A stretch of DNA of 7,874 bases from Armatimonadota bacterium (GTDB lineage Bacteria; Armatimonadota; Zipacnadia; Zipacnadales; FEN-943): the NCBI GenBank assembly GCA_029777735.1, contig JAKORR010000103.1:1-7874 (forward strand), read 5' to 3'. Positions 1 to 6,385 of this stretch are shown here, piece by piece. The stretch's first letter is position 1; each line of letters begins with the position of its first letter. The notes beneath the pieces are model-generated. The model did no database searches, had not been told where the DNA came from, and saw nothing but the letters and a program-made list of their open reading frames with translations. The position numbers were made by a program, and so were the translations under genes.

Positions 1-1
1 G

Positions 2-382
2 GTGTATGAGAACATGCGCAAGGTGGCCAGCGAGCCGCGGCCCGTGACGGCCTTGGAGTCCCTGGAAGACCTGGTTGGGGATTGCACGGAACACGCTGTG
101 TTAGCGGGCACGCTGGCGCGAGCCGTAGGCCTGCCCAGCAAGATGTGCGTGGGCCTCGGCTATACAGGCGACGCCTTTTACTACCATGCCTGGGTAAGGA
201 TTTGGGTGGGCGAGTGGGTCGAGATGGATCCGACCTGGGGCGAGGACACCGTTGACGCCTCGCATATCGAGATAGCGGAGGGCTCCCTGGACGAGATGTC
301 GCTGGCGCAGATGAGTCTGGCCACGGCGCGCGTCATCGGCCAAGTGGAGTTCAAGGTCCTCAAGATGGAGCGAGGTCAGTGA
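2..382 (+). CDS. Transglutaminase-like domain protein, C-terminal part (5' end outside window)
   Basis: The 126 visible residues carry the core of a transglutaminase/protease-like fold. A catalytic Cys lies in GDCTEHAVLAGTLARAVGLP (Cys28 of the visible part), followed by His62 in YYHAWVRIW and Asp76 in WVEMDPTWGED, in the family's usual order and spacing. The Cys-helix followed by 'ARAVGLP' is typical of bacterial members. These are usually exported or membrane-anchored and may act as amide-bond hydrolases or cross-linkers; the substrate cannot be deduced. The reading frame is open at base 2 and the family's N-terminal part is missing, so the GTG at position 2 is probably not the real start. 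The last codons overlap the next gene in GTGA (379-382), which suggests translational coupling. The fold assignment is firm; the function is open. Confidence 0.85.
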   Translation: MYENMRKVASEPRPVTALESLEDLVGDCTEHAVLAGTLARAVGLPSKMCVGLGYTGDAFYYHAWVRIWVGEWVEMDPTWGEDTVDASHIEIAEGSLDEMSLAQMSLATARVIGQVEFKVLKMERGQ

Positions 383-1611
383 GGGGAGGGGTGGTGAGGT
401 TGGCGGCCCTGCGGGGGCTGCTGACGATGGGGCTTGCGGCTCTGGCGGTGCTGGGGGGTGCCGACGAGGTCGTCCAGGCCCCGACTCCCCCGTCGGCGGA
501 GGCTCCCAACGGTCGGGTGATGGGTAAGCCCGCCGGCGAACAACCCCAGAAGGCCATGGCACTTTTGCTGGGTCAAGTGTCGTGGCCTGGTGTCACTTGG
601 TTCCCTGGGGGACACGTGACACTGGCTAGAGATCAGCACTTCAGCCAAGTGGTCGCCACGCTGCCGCTGGGGAACAACGGACGCTTCGCCGAGGTGATTG
701 AGCCGGGCATGTACTATCTGCGGGCCGTGGTGGACCTGGACGGCAACGGCAAGGTCAGTCCTGGCGACGGCTTGGGGTTCTACGGAGCGGATGACCCCAG
801 CAAGAAACCCGAACCTATTGACCTCTCCGCCGAGAGTGAGCTCGACCTGACGGTCATACGGGTCTTGTTCCAGTTCTCGCCGGAGATGAAGCTGGTCAGG
901 GCAAAGGAGGGACTGCGAGCGGCTGTAGCATCGGTGCGGGGGAACGTAGAGGTCGGTGCGGGGACCTGTTATGTGGTGCTCTGGTCCACAAGCTCGAACT
1001 GGTTCGGGTACGCGAGCAAGGCTGGGGCCGACGGTGCCTTCCAGGTAAGCGTGCCGCCCGGGCCCTATGCGTTGGCGGCCTTCCGGGATGCCAACGACGA
1101 CGGGCTGTTAGAGGTTGGTGAGCCTGCGGGGCTTCTCAGGAACGAAGCGGGCGAGGTCAGGGAGCTGAGTGTGTGGCCTGGGGCCTTGGTGGACGTGGGC
1201 CGTCTGGAGATGGCTGGGGGATGGCAGGTTCCGCCGTCGGGCGCGGGCCCGAGTTTGTGGCTGCCCGAGCCGCCTGCGATTATGTCCTTGGTGTTGGGGG
1301 ATGAGGAGACGGCGGCCGCCCCGCGCGTCGTCACGCTTTTCGCCGACGCGAAGCTGAGCCAGATAGTCGTGACGGCCAATCTGTGGCCTGAGGTGCTGGT
1401 GGCGCTCAGCCCAGCGACGTATTATCTTGTATGTGGACTGGACTTGAACGAGGATGGGAGAATAGGGCCTGGGGACTTGCTGGCGACAACCGGCGAGGGT
1501 ACCGAAGCCAGTCCGGTGTCGGTACGGGCCGGCCAGATTCTGGCCGTTACTCTGGAAAAAACGGCACGCATAAGCGAAGAAATGCTCAAAGAGAAAGGCC
1601 GGGAGAATTAA
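379..1611 (+). CDS. Exported protein with three EF-hand-like calcium-loop modules
   Basis: This is a 410-residue protein of no family I can name. Residues 7-27 form a hydrophobic stretch after Arg2/Arg7 and resemble a signal peptide. The mature part holds three related beta-rich modules. Each contains a Tyr-rich strand followed by a 12-residue acidic loop that fits the EF-hand/dockerin calcium pattern: DLDGNGKVSPGD (119-130), DANDDGLLEVGE (237-248) and DLNEDGRIGPGD (355-366). The loops are exactly 118 residues apart. The strands before them also match (MYYLRAVV, PYALAAFR, TYYLVCGL). I infer a secreted or envelope calcium-stabilised repeat protein. The GTG start overlaps the stop of the transglutaminase-like gene, and ddl starts 2 bases after its stop, so the three are probably one transcript. 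A carboxypeptidase-regulatory-like or similar beta-sandwich fold is possible for each module. Confidence 0.8.
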   Translation: MRGGVVRLAALRGLLTMGLAALAVLGGADEVVQAPTPPSAEAPNGRVMGKPAGEQPQKAMALLLGQVSWPGVTWFPGGHVTLARDQHFSQVVATLPLGNNGRFAEVIEPGMYYLRAVVDLDGNGKVSPGDGLGFYGADDPSKKPEPIDLSAESELDLTVIRVLFQFSPEMKLVRAKEGLRAAVASVRGNVEVGAGTCYVVLWSTSSNWFGYASKAGADGAFQVSVPPGPYALAAFRDANDDGLLEVGEPAGLLRNEAGEVRELSVWPGALVDVGRLEMAGGWQVPPSGAGPSLWLPEPPAIMSLVLGDEETAAAPRVVTLFADAKLSQIVVTANLWPEVLVALSPATYYLVCGLDLNEDGRIGPGDLLATTGEGTEASPVSVRAGQILAVTLEKTARISEEMLKEKGREN

Positions 1612-1613
1612 TA

Positions 1614-2600
1614 GTGCTCACACCGCAGCCCTTCGAGAACCTAACGATAGGCGTGCTGATGGGCGGCCGGTCCTCGGAGCGGGAAGTGTCCCTACGCTCG
1701 GGGCAAGGAGTCCTGGGCGCCCTGGAGCGGCTCGGGTTGAGGGCGGTAGCCATAGACCCCGCGACCGACCTGATAGCCCAACTGCGCGACGCTGGGGTGG
1801 CTGTGGCCTTCAACATCCTCCACGGCGGCCCGGGCGAGAACGGCGCCATCCAGGGCCTGCTGGACACGATGGGGATCCCCTACACCGGATCGGGTGTGCT
1901 TGCCAGCGCGCTGTCGATGAACAAGCCACTAACCAAGCGCCTGCTGAGGTCCTTGGGCATTGCCACACCCGACTGGATCGAGTTTGAGGCCCATAGCCTG
2001 AACGGCGCCGCGGAGGCCGTGGTGCGTGAGCTGGGGCTGCCAGTAGTGCTGAAGCCCTTCGACCAGGGTTCGAGCGTGGGCATCAGCATCCTGGACGCGG
2101 CGGGCGACGTGACCCGCGAGGTGGAGGCTCTGGCGCGCAATTACGGGCGTGGCTTTGCCGAGCGGTTTACGGGGGGCATGGAAATCACTGTCGGGATCAT
2201 CGGCTGTGGCAAGCGCACGCGGGCCCTGCCGGTGCTTGAACTCGTGCCCAGGAAGCGGTTCTACGACTACGAGGCCAAATACACCAAGGGCCTGACCGAA
2301 CTCATTTGCCCGGCGCGCTTGAGCGAGGATGCCGCGCGGCAGGCGCAGGAAGTGGCCTTGGCGGTGCATTGCGCCCTCGGCTGCCACGGCATCAGCCGTG
2401 TCGATATGCACCTTGAGGAAGCCGGGCGCGTGTGGGTCCACGAGATCAACAGCGTGCCGGGGATGACGGAGACGTCGGACGTGCCCGCGTCGGCAGCCGC
2501 GGCGGGCATGAGCTACGACGACCTCGTGCTCGAGATTCTCCACAGCGCTCTGCCGCGACTGGCCGTCGCTCGTGCTGGCGAACCCCTGCCGGCGATGTAA
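1614..2600 (+). CDS. ddl: D-alanine--D-alanine ligase
   Basis: This cytoplasmic ATP-grasp ligase joins two D-alanines with ATP to give the D-Ala-D-Ala end of the peptidoglycan stem peptide. From the GTG at 1614 it has 328 residues, a normal Ddl length. Signatures in order are GVLMGGRSSEREVSL (13-27), LHGGPGENGAIQG (69-81), YTGSGVLASALSMNK (90-104), KPFDQGSSVGIS (147-158), FYDYEAKY (216-223) and HEINSVPGMTETS (276-288). With a constant offset of 7 to E. coli DdlB, the known active-site residues are all present: Glu22, Tyr223, Arg262, Asp264, Glu277, Asn279 and Ser288. Tyr223 corresponds to DdlB Tyr216, which points to D-Ala rather than D-Lac as second substrate. GGGAG (1601-1605) lies 8 bases before the GTG. 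The open frame upstream to 1431 is only overlap with the previous gene. It sits 2 bases after that gene's stop. Confidence 0.97.
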   Translation: MLTPQPFENLTIGVLMGGRSSEREVSLRSGQGVLGALERLGLRAVAIDPATDLIAQLRDAGVAVAFNILHGGPGENGAIQGLLDTMGIPYTGSGVLASALSMNKPLTKRLLRSLGIATPDWIEFEAHSLNGAAEAVVRELGLPVVLKPFDQGSSVGISILDAAGDVTREVEALARNYGRGFAERFTGGMEITVGIIGCGKRTRALPVLELVPRKRFYDYEAKYTKGLTELICPARLSEDAARQAQEVALAVHCALGCHGISRVDMHLEEAGRVWVHEINSVPGMTETSDVPASAAAAGMSYDDLVLEILHSALPRLAVARAGEPLPAM

Positions 2601-2685
2601 GGTAGGGCAGGTGCTGCTCTTCGACGCGCGGACGAGGCCGGCGCCGCGGGGTCTTGCCTGCTTTTCTCTTTGCCAGTCATCTCGA

Positions 2686-2697
2686 TTCGGCGCCGAA
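2686..2697. promoter_or_regulatory. 12-base perfect palindrome at the glycosyltransferase ribosome binding site
   Basis: TTCGGCGCCGAA is identical to its reverse complement. Its last two bases overlap the AAGGG (2696-2700) that serves as the Shine-Dalgarno of the next gene. It could be a repressor site, or a small hairpin with a GCGC loop limiting translation. In GC-rich DNA the inner GGCGCC is common, so chance is a real alternative. The rest of the 109-base gap (2601-2709) shows no clear promoter or terminator. Confidence 0.3.
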
Positions 2698-2709
2698 GGG
2701 ACCTGCAAG

Positions 2710-3792
2710 GTGCGCGTTCTGCAAGTGACCTATTCCTACAAGCCCCTGGTGGGCGGCGCGGACATCTACGTCGACGATCTGCGCCGTGTCCTTGCAGCCG
2801 ACGGTGTGGAGGTGGCGGTGCTGCAAAAGCCTCCCGCGCCCGACGACCCGGCAGTCCTCACTTACCCTCGCCTGTTCTCCTGTGTCAATGCCTTCTGGCT
2901 ACAGCCCTTCGCCCTGCCCTTCCTGCGCCGGGAGCTGCGGCGGCACGACGTTCTGGTGTGCCACTACCCCAACTACTGTCTAGCGGCCTTGGTGCACCCA
3001 CGGGTCATTGGGCTATCGCACGGCGTGTTCTGGGATGACCGGCCGGGTGCACTGCGCTCGCGAGTGAAGCGTGCCTGGGCGCGCTGGGCCTTTCGGCGGT
3101 GTGCCCGCTATGTGGCGAACGACACCTTCTTCCTACGCGAGGTTGGGTTGAGGATTGAGCCGGGGGCGACGCCTTTCAGCGAGGTGGCGCCGGGCCGCTG
3201 GTACGTGCCCAACGCCGTAGACACCCGGCGGTTCACGCCTGGGGCGCCGGGCCTAGAGGCGTCGCGGCTGAGGCCCTTTCTCCTCGTGCCGCGCAATCTG
3301 TACTGGAATCGCGGGGTACACCTGGCCATCGAAGCCTTCGCCCTGATGCCCGACCGTCCGCGCGACCTGACGCTGGTGGTCGTAGGTGCCGAGGGCCAGC
3401 CCAAGGCTGTGGAGGCTGCGCGTCGGGCCGTCGAGGCCCATGGCCTGAGCAACGCCGTGGTCTTCGCTGGAGGCCGCGCGCGCGATGAGCTTGTCGGCTG
3501 GTACAGAGCGGCGGAGCTCACGATCATCCCGTCGCTAAGCGGCGAGGGCACGTCGCTGGCGGCGCTCGAGAGCATGGCCTGCGGCACGCCCGTAGTGAGT
3601 ACGGATGTCGGAGGCCTGCCGGACCTGCCCTGTGTGCATGCTCCGCCCCAGGCACCTGCGTTGGCCAAGGCGATGGCCGCGACTCTCGAGGATCGCGAGG
3701 CCGAGCGCGACCGCCAAAGGGCCGCCGTGTGCGAGGTCTATAACCTGGAGCGATGGGCCGAGACCTGGCGGCATATCGTGGAGGACTGGTAG
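2710..3792 (+). CDS. Glycosyltransferase family 4 (GT-B fold)
   Basis: This is a 360-residue retaining glycosyltransferase of the GT4 type, which moves a sugar from a nucleotide-sugar to an envelope or exopolysaccharide acceptor; donor and acceptor cannot be read from the sequence. The N-terminal Rossmann half starts with VRVLQVTYSYKPLVGGAD, including the glycine pair (15-16) typical of the family. The C-terminal donor-binding half has VPNAVDTRRF (166-175), LVPRNLYWNRGV (192-203), VVFAGG (250-255) and the EX7E motif EGTSLAALE (Glu279, Glu287) followed by SMACGTPVVSTDVGGLPD. The GTG at 2710 is chosen because the conserved N-terminal strand begins there and AAGGG lies 9 bases upstream. The open frame back to 2572 overlaps ddl and encodes nothing family-like. 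The stop overlaps the start of the following GT2 gene by one base. Confidence 0.92.
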   Translation: MRVLQVTYSYKPLVGGADIYVDDLRRVLAADGVEVAVLQKPPAPDDPAVLTYPRLFSCVNAFWLQPFALPFLRRELRRHDVLVCHYPNYCLAALVHPRVIGLSHGVFWDDRPGALRSRVKRAWARWAFRRCARYVANDTFFLREVGLRIEPGATPFSEVAPGRWYVPNAVDTRRFTPGAPGLEASRLRPFLLVPRNLYWNRGVHLAIEAFALMPDRPRDLTLVVVGAEGQPKAVEAARRAVEAHGLSNAVVFAGGRARDELVGWYRAAELTIIPSLSGEGTSLAALESMACGTPVVSTDVGGLPDLPCVHAPPQAPALAKAMAATLEDREAERDRQRAAVCEVYNLERWAETWRHIVEDW

Positions 3793-4730
3793 TGCCCGAC
3801 CTGTCGGTCTGCATCGTCAACTGGAACACGCGCGAGCAACTACGTCGGTGCCTGCGGAGCCTGCGTGACCACGCCGAGGGTCTGGAGCTGCAGGTAATTG
3901 TGGTGGATAACGCATCGGCCGACGGCAGCGCGGAGATGGTACGCGCCGAGTTTGCGGCGAGGGAGGGCGAGGGGGAGACGGTGGGGTGGAAAGTGGAGCT
4001 TATCGCCAATGCCGATAACCGCGGCTATGCCGCAGGGAACAACCAGGCTTTGGCGCGAGCGGAGGCCCTGCAGGTGCTGCTGCTGAACCCCGACATAGTG
4101 GTGAAACCCGGTGCGCTGCGGGCTCTCGCGGCCTGCGCCGAGCGCCACCCGAAGGCCGGAGCCGTGGCTCCGCGACTGGTCTACCCCGACGGGCGGCTGC
4201 AAGCCTCATGCCGCAGCTTCCCCACGCCCGACATAGTTCTGTACGAGGCGCTGGGCCTGAGTCGCCTGTTCTCGCGCAGCCGGCGGTTCGGTAAGTACCG
4301 GATGACGTGGTGGGACTATGACGACGAGCGGCCCGTGGACCAGCCCATGGCGTCGGCGCTGATGCTGCGGCGGGAGGCGTTGGAGGCGATGGGGGATGCG
4401 GCTGTGGGGGCGGCAGGGAGGGGGCCGATCGCGGGCGCCTTCGACGAGGACTTCCCGATCTTCTTCAACGACGTGGACCTGTGCAAGCGGCTGTGGGACG
4501 CGGGCTGGGAGATCTGGTTCACGCCAAAGGCCGAGATGGTGCATGAGCATGGAGCTTCGACCTCGCAGGTGCCGGTGCGGATGGCGGTGGAATCGTACCG
4601 AGGACTGGTGCGATTCTATGCGAAGCACTATCGGGGGAAGATAGGAGCCGTGGGCTACTGGGGGGCGCTGGGTCTGCTTACTCTGAGCCTGCCGGTGCGG
4701 ATGGCGAAGGCGTGGATGAGGCGTCGATAG
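3792..4730 (+). CDS. Glycosyltransferase family 2, rhamnosyltransferase (WbbL)-like
   Basis: This is a 312-residue inverting GT-A enzyme, likely adding one sugar to a lipid-linked or cell-wall glycan on the cytoplasmic face of the membrane. Visible motifs are LSVCIVNWNTREQL (4-17), VIVVDNASADGS (35-46), DNRGYAAGNNQAL (75-87), LLLNPDIVV (96-104, the metal/nucleotide-binding NPD), GRLQASCRSFPTP (134-146), ASALMLRREAL (187-197) and FDEDFPIFFNDVDLCKRLWDAG (from 217). The last is the catalytic-base region typical of the WbbL/dTDP-rhamnosyltransferase branch. Residues about 282-307 are hydrophobic and basic and may touch the membrane. The GTG start shares a base with the previous stop (TAGTG), with GGAGG (3780-3784) 7 bases before it, so the two transferases are translationally coupled and probably work on the same glycan. 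The sugar specificity is a guess. Confidence 0.93.
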   Translation: MPDLSVCIVNWNTREQLRRCLRSLRDHAEGLELQVIVVDNASADGSAEMVRAEFAAREGEGETVGWKVELIANADNRGYAAGNNQALARAEALQVLLLNPDIVVKPGALRALAACAERHPKAGAVAPRLVYPDGRLQASCRSFPTPDIVLYEALGLSRLFSRSRRFGKYRMTWWDYDDERPVDQPMASALMLRREALEAMGDAAVGAAGRGPIAGAFDEDFPIFFNDVDLCKRLWDAGWEIWFTPKAEMVHEHGASTSQVPVRMAVESYRGLVRFYAKHYRGKIGAVGYWGALGLLTLSLPVRMAKAWMRRR

Positions 4731-4747
4731 GGCGTGGTTTGACGCCT
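4730..4747 (+). terminator. Hairpin directly after the GT2 gene, possible weak terminator
   Basis: GGCGT (4731-4735) and ACGCC (4742-4746) form a perfect 5-base stem with a 6-base loop; an extra G-T pair is possible at 4730/4747. It starts on the last base of the GT2 stop codon and marks the end of the envelope run. No T-tract follows, so it is not a classical intrinsic terminator. It may only be a 3' end hairpin. Confidence 0.3.
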
Positions 4748-4810
4748 GAGTCCGCGCGGGTTAGGAGTGGCGGCGGGAGCTGCAACCTTGGCTGTTGGAC
4801 GTCCTATTCG

Positions 4811-4841
4811 CTGCATTGAAATCGTTTAGGATTCGATGCAG
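4811..4841 (+). promoter_or_regulatory. Imperfect inverted repeat touching the nuclease gene's ribosome binding site
   Basis: CTGCAT (4811-4816) pairs perfectly with ATGCAG (4836-4841). The stem continues through one T-G wobble, GAA/TTC, a bulged A at 4821 and TC/GA, giving twelve pairs around the 6-base loop GTTTAG. The right arm ends on the G that begins the Shine-Dalgarno GAGG (4841-4844). As DNA it could be an operator; as RNA it could mask the ribosome binding site. No convincing -35/-10 pair is seen in the gap 4731-4854. Confidence 0.45.
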
Positions 4842-4854
4842 AGGTACATTAGTG

Positions 4855-5712
4855 ATGAACGTTCGAGTTATCGACAACTTTGAGGCTCCGCTGGATAGGC
4901 TTCTCTCCGACGCGCTGACGGAGGCTCAAGAGGCGCGGTTTGCTGTAGGCTTCGTCTCGAAGAACGGTCTCGCCCTTGTTGAGAAGCGTGTCCTTAAGGT
5001 TCTCGAAGCCGGGGGAGATGTTGAGTTCATCGTCGCTCTCGACGGAGAGGCCACGGAGTCAGGAGCAGTACGGCTCCTGTACGAGCTTTCGTGCTGCTAT
5101 GAATGTGCCTCGCTCTACTGCTACCCACCTCTGGGCCCCAGCAAAGCCCTCTACCATCCCAAGATGTACCTGGTACGACACGCCGAGGCAAGGACGTGCA
5201 TCATAGGATCATCCAACCTGACTAACGCGGGACTAGCTCAGAATCTGGAGGTCAACGTTCTCATCGAGGGAGACGCCACCGATGAACCCGTGTCCGATGC
5301 CTATGGTGCCTATGCCCGGCTAAAACACGACAGAAGGTGCGTCAGCCCTGACGACCACCTCATCGACCTGTATGAGGACCTCTGGCAGTGTTCCGAAGAG
5401 CTAAGGACTTCAAAGGCAAGGGCTCAAAAACAAAGGGCCCTGGTTAAAGCTTTGGGCCAGCACATGAAGGGGCTGCCATGTCCCGAACGACGTCGGTCCG
5501 ATCTGATCGGGTGGTTGGGCATGGTGTACGACGTCTTGCCGGAGGGGGAGTTTACGAACAGAGACGTATACCGATACGAGAAGCAGTTCAAGGAACACTA
5601 CCCAAACAACGAGAACGTCCAAGCCAAGATACGCCAGCAGCTTCAGCGCCTGCGAGACATGGGAGTGGTGGAACACTCAGGCCCTGGGCGTTGGCGCTTG
5701 GTAACCAGATAG
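4855..5712 (+). CDS. PLD-type nuclease with DpnI-like C-terminal winged helix, probable restriction endonuclease
   Basis: This 285-residue protein has two recognisable parts. Residues about 1-180 resemble the single-motif phospholipase-D nucleases seen in restriction enzymes (BfiI and NgoFVII type). His101 and Lys103 lie in YHPKMYLV, then GSSNLTNAGL (118-127) and NLEVN (130-134), that is HxK followed by GSxN. The Asp of a full HKD motif is absent. Such enzymes usually dimerise to form one active site and need no metal. Residues about 213-284, with FTNRDVYRYE, YPNN, KIRQQLQRLRDMGVVEH and a final GRWRL, match by eye the winged-helix domain at the C-terminus of the methyl-directed enzyme DpnI. 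I infer a DNA-cutting defence protein. ATG 4855 (or GTG 4852) follows GAGG at 4841-4844; the TTG-led 20-residue extension upstream is unlikely. GC is about 50-57%, well below its neighbours, suggesting acquisition. No methyltransferase is visible. A PLD helper protein of another defence system is an alternative. Confidence 0.8.
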   Translation: MNVRVIDNFEAPLDRLLSDALTEAQEARFAVGFVSKNGLALVEKRVLKVLEAGGDVEFIVALDGEATESGAVRLLYELSCCYECASLYCYPPLGPSKALYHPKMYLVRHAEARTCIIGSSNLTNAGLAQNLEVNVLIEGDATDEPVSDAYGAYARLKHDRRCVSPDDHLIDLYEDLWQCSEELRTSKARAQKQRALVKALGQHMKGLPCPERRRSDLIGWLGMVYDVLPEGEFTNRDVYRYEKQFKEHYPNNENVQAKIRQQLQRLRDMGVVEHSGPGRWRLVTR

Positions 5713-5783
5713 GAGAGCGTGTGGTCCGCGTACCTGGCATGGTGTCTAGTCCAGCCGGTCATCGTGTTTCAGGGAGGACAGCC

Positions 5784-6152
5784 ATGAACGTATCGCAGGA
5801 GGAGGCCCAAGGTCGCTGTTTCCTATCGTTGTCGTTGCTGCCGCGGCGGCCCGAACGCCAGTTGACCTCCGAGAGCGACGCCATCGCGTGGCTCAACGGG
5901 GTAGGGGAGGAGATCGGAAGGACCTGCGGGTTCTCCGACCCGCTTAGCTGGGCTGTGTTCCGGACCGTTGCGGACGGACTCTCCGAACGGTTCGACTTTC
6001 CCGTGGGCATCGAGCAGGGAGAGTGTGCTTGCCACGCCCGCCTTGTGTGGCCTCTCTGCAATTCGGACCCTGACTACGCGGAGTTTCCATACACCTGTTC
6101 CGGCCTATATGGGGCCTTGCTCGACTTCCTGTCCAGTCTTGAGAATGACTGA
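5784..6152 (+). CDS. Small cysteine-rich protein of unknown function
   Basis: I do not recognise this 122-residue protein. It is soluble-looking, acidic towards the C-terminus, and has six cysteines (12, 48, 81, 83, 92, 105), including a CAC-His cluster at 81-84 that could bind a metal. There is no signal peptide or membrane segment. ATG 5784 is preferred because GGGAGG (5772-5777) is well placed 6 bases before it. The frame stays open upstream to 5478, but that part overlaps the nuclease gene and has low-complexity Arg/Gly composition. The gene follows the nuclease by 71 bases in the same direction, so it could be co-transcribed with it, but nothing in its sequence shows a functional link. 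One counted 60-base stretch is about 68% GC, unlike the nuclease. Confidence 0.6.
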   Translation: MNVSQEEAQGRCFLSLSLLPRRPERQLTSESDAIAWLNGVGEEIGRTCGFSDPLSWAVFRTVADGLSERFDFPVGIEQGECACHARLVWPLCNSDPDYAEFPYTCSGLYGALLDFLSSLEND

Positions 6153-6385
6153 CACTGGAGGGCGACTGGTTTCCGCTTCGGCTCTACGGGCCGCGGCAGG
6201 CTTGGACTCTGAAGAGCCTATTGCGGCAGCAGGATTCGAGAGTACAATCAGCGCTTGGTAGCTGAGTGCATCGGCCCATGCGCGCGTCCTTGAACTCTGC
6301 GCCAACTCGCCGGGCTTTCCCGGTGCCCGCGCACTCTCCTGACCTATCCGCGTTTGCGCGGGATGCTTTTCGGAGGACTCTTCTG
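6153..6385. other. Intergenic region with two short stem-loops before the UPF0016 gene
   Basis: This 233-base gap has no convincing gene. The UPF0016 frame is open from 6266, but the added 40 residues do not resemble the family. Two stem-loops are visible near the right end: CCGGG/CCCGG with loop CTTT (6310-6323, extendable to 6308-6325), and CCGCG/CGCGG with loop TTTG (6348-6361). A short TTTT (6367-6370) follows the second, just before the ribosome binding site. They could form a structured leader or attenuator. I see no -35/-10 pair and no match to the yybP-ykoY manganese riboswitch often found before such transporters. Confidence 0.35.

Noticed and set aside
101..562. 153-codon open frame on the - strand opposite the transglutaminase-like gene
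   Set aside because: It has a Pro/Arg-rich low-complexity product, overlaps two supported + strand genes and shows no domain.
1431..1613. Possible N-terminal extension of ddl by 61 codons
   Set aside because: It lies wholly inside the upstream gene, is not Ddl-like, and a good ribosome binding site serves the GTG at 1614.
2601..2670. Possible intrinsic terminator after ddl (GCAGG...CCTGC followed by TTTTCTCTTT)
   Set aside because: The stem is only five bases with a loop of about 45 bases, too weak to call.
1929..2708. 259-codon open frame on the - strand opposite ddl
   Set aside because: It is antisense to a gene with complete family motifs, has no recognisable domain and a His/Arg/Gln-rich composition typical of a GC-rich shadow frame.
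5478..5783. Possible 102-codon extension of the cysteine-rich protein
   Set aside because: It overlaps the nuclease coding region in another frame, has biased composition, and the ATG at 5784 has a strong GGGAGG.
6198..6262. tRNA-like look (CTGAAG anticodon-like loop and GGATTCGA T-loop-like bases)
   Set aside because: The flanking stems do not pair, and there is no D-arm or acceptor stem of 7 pairs.
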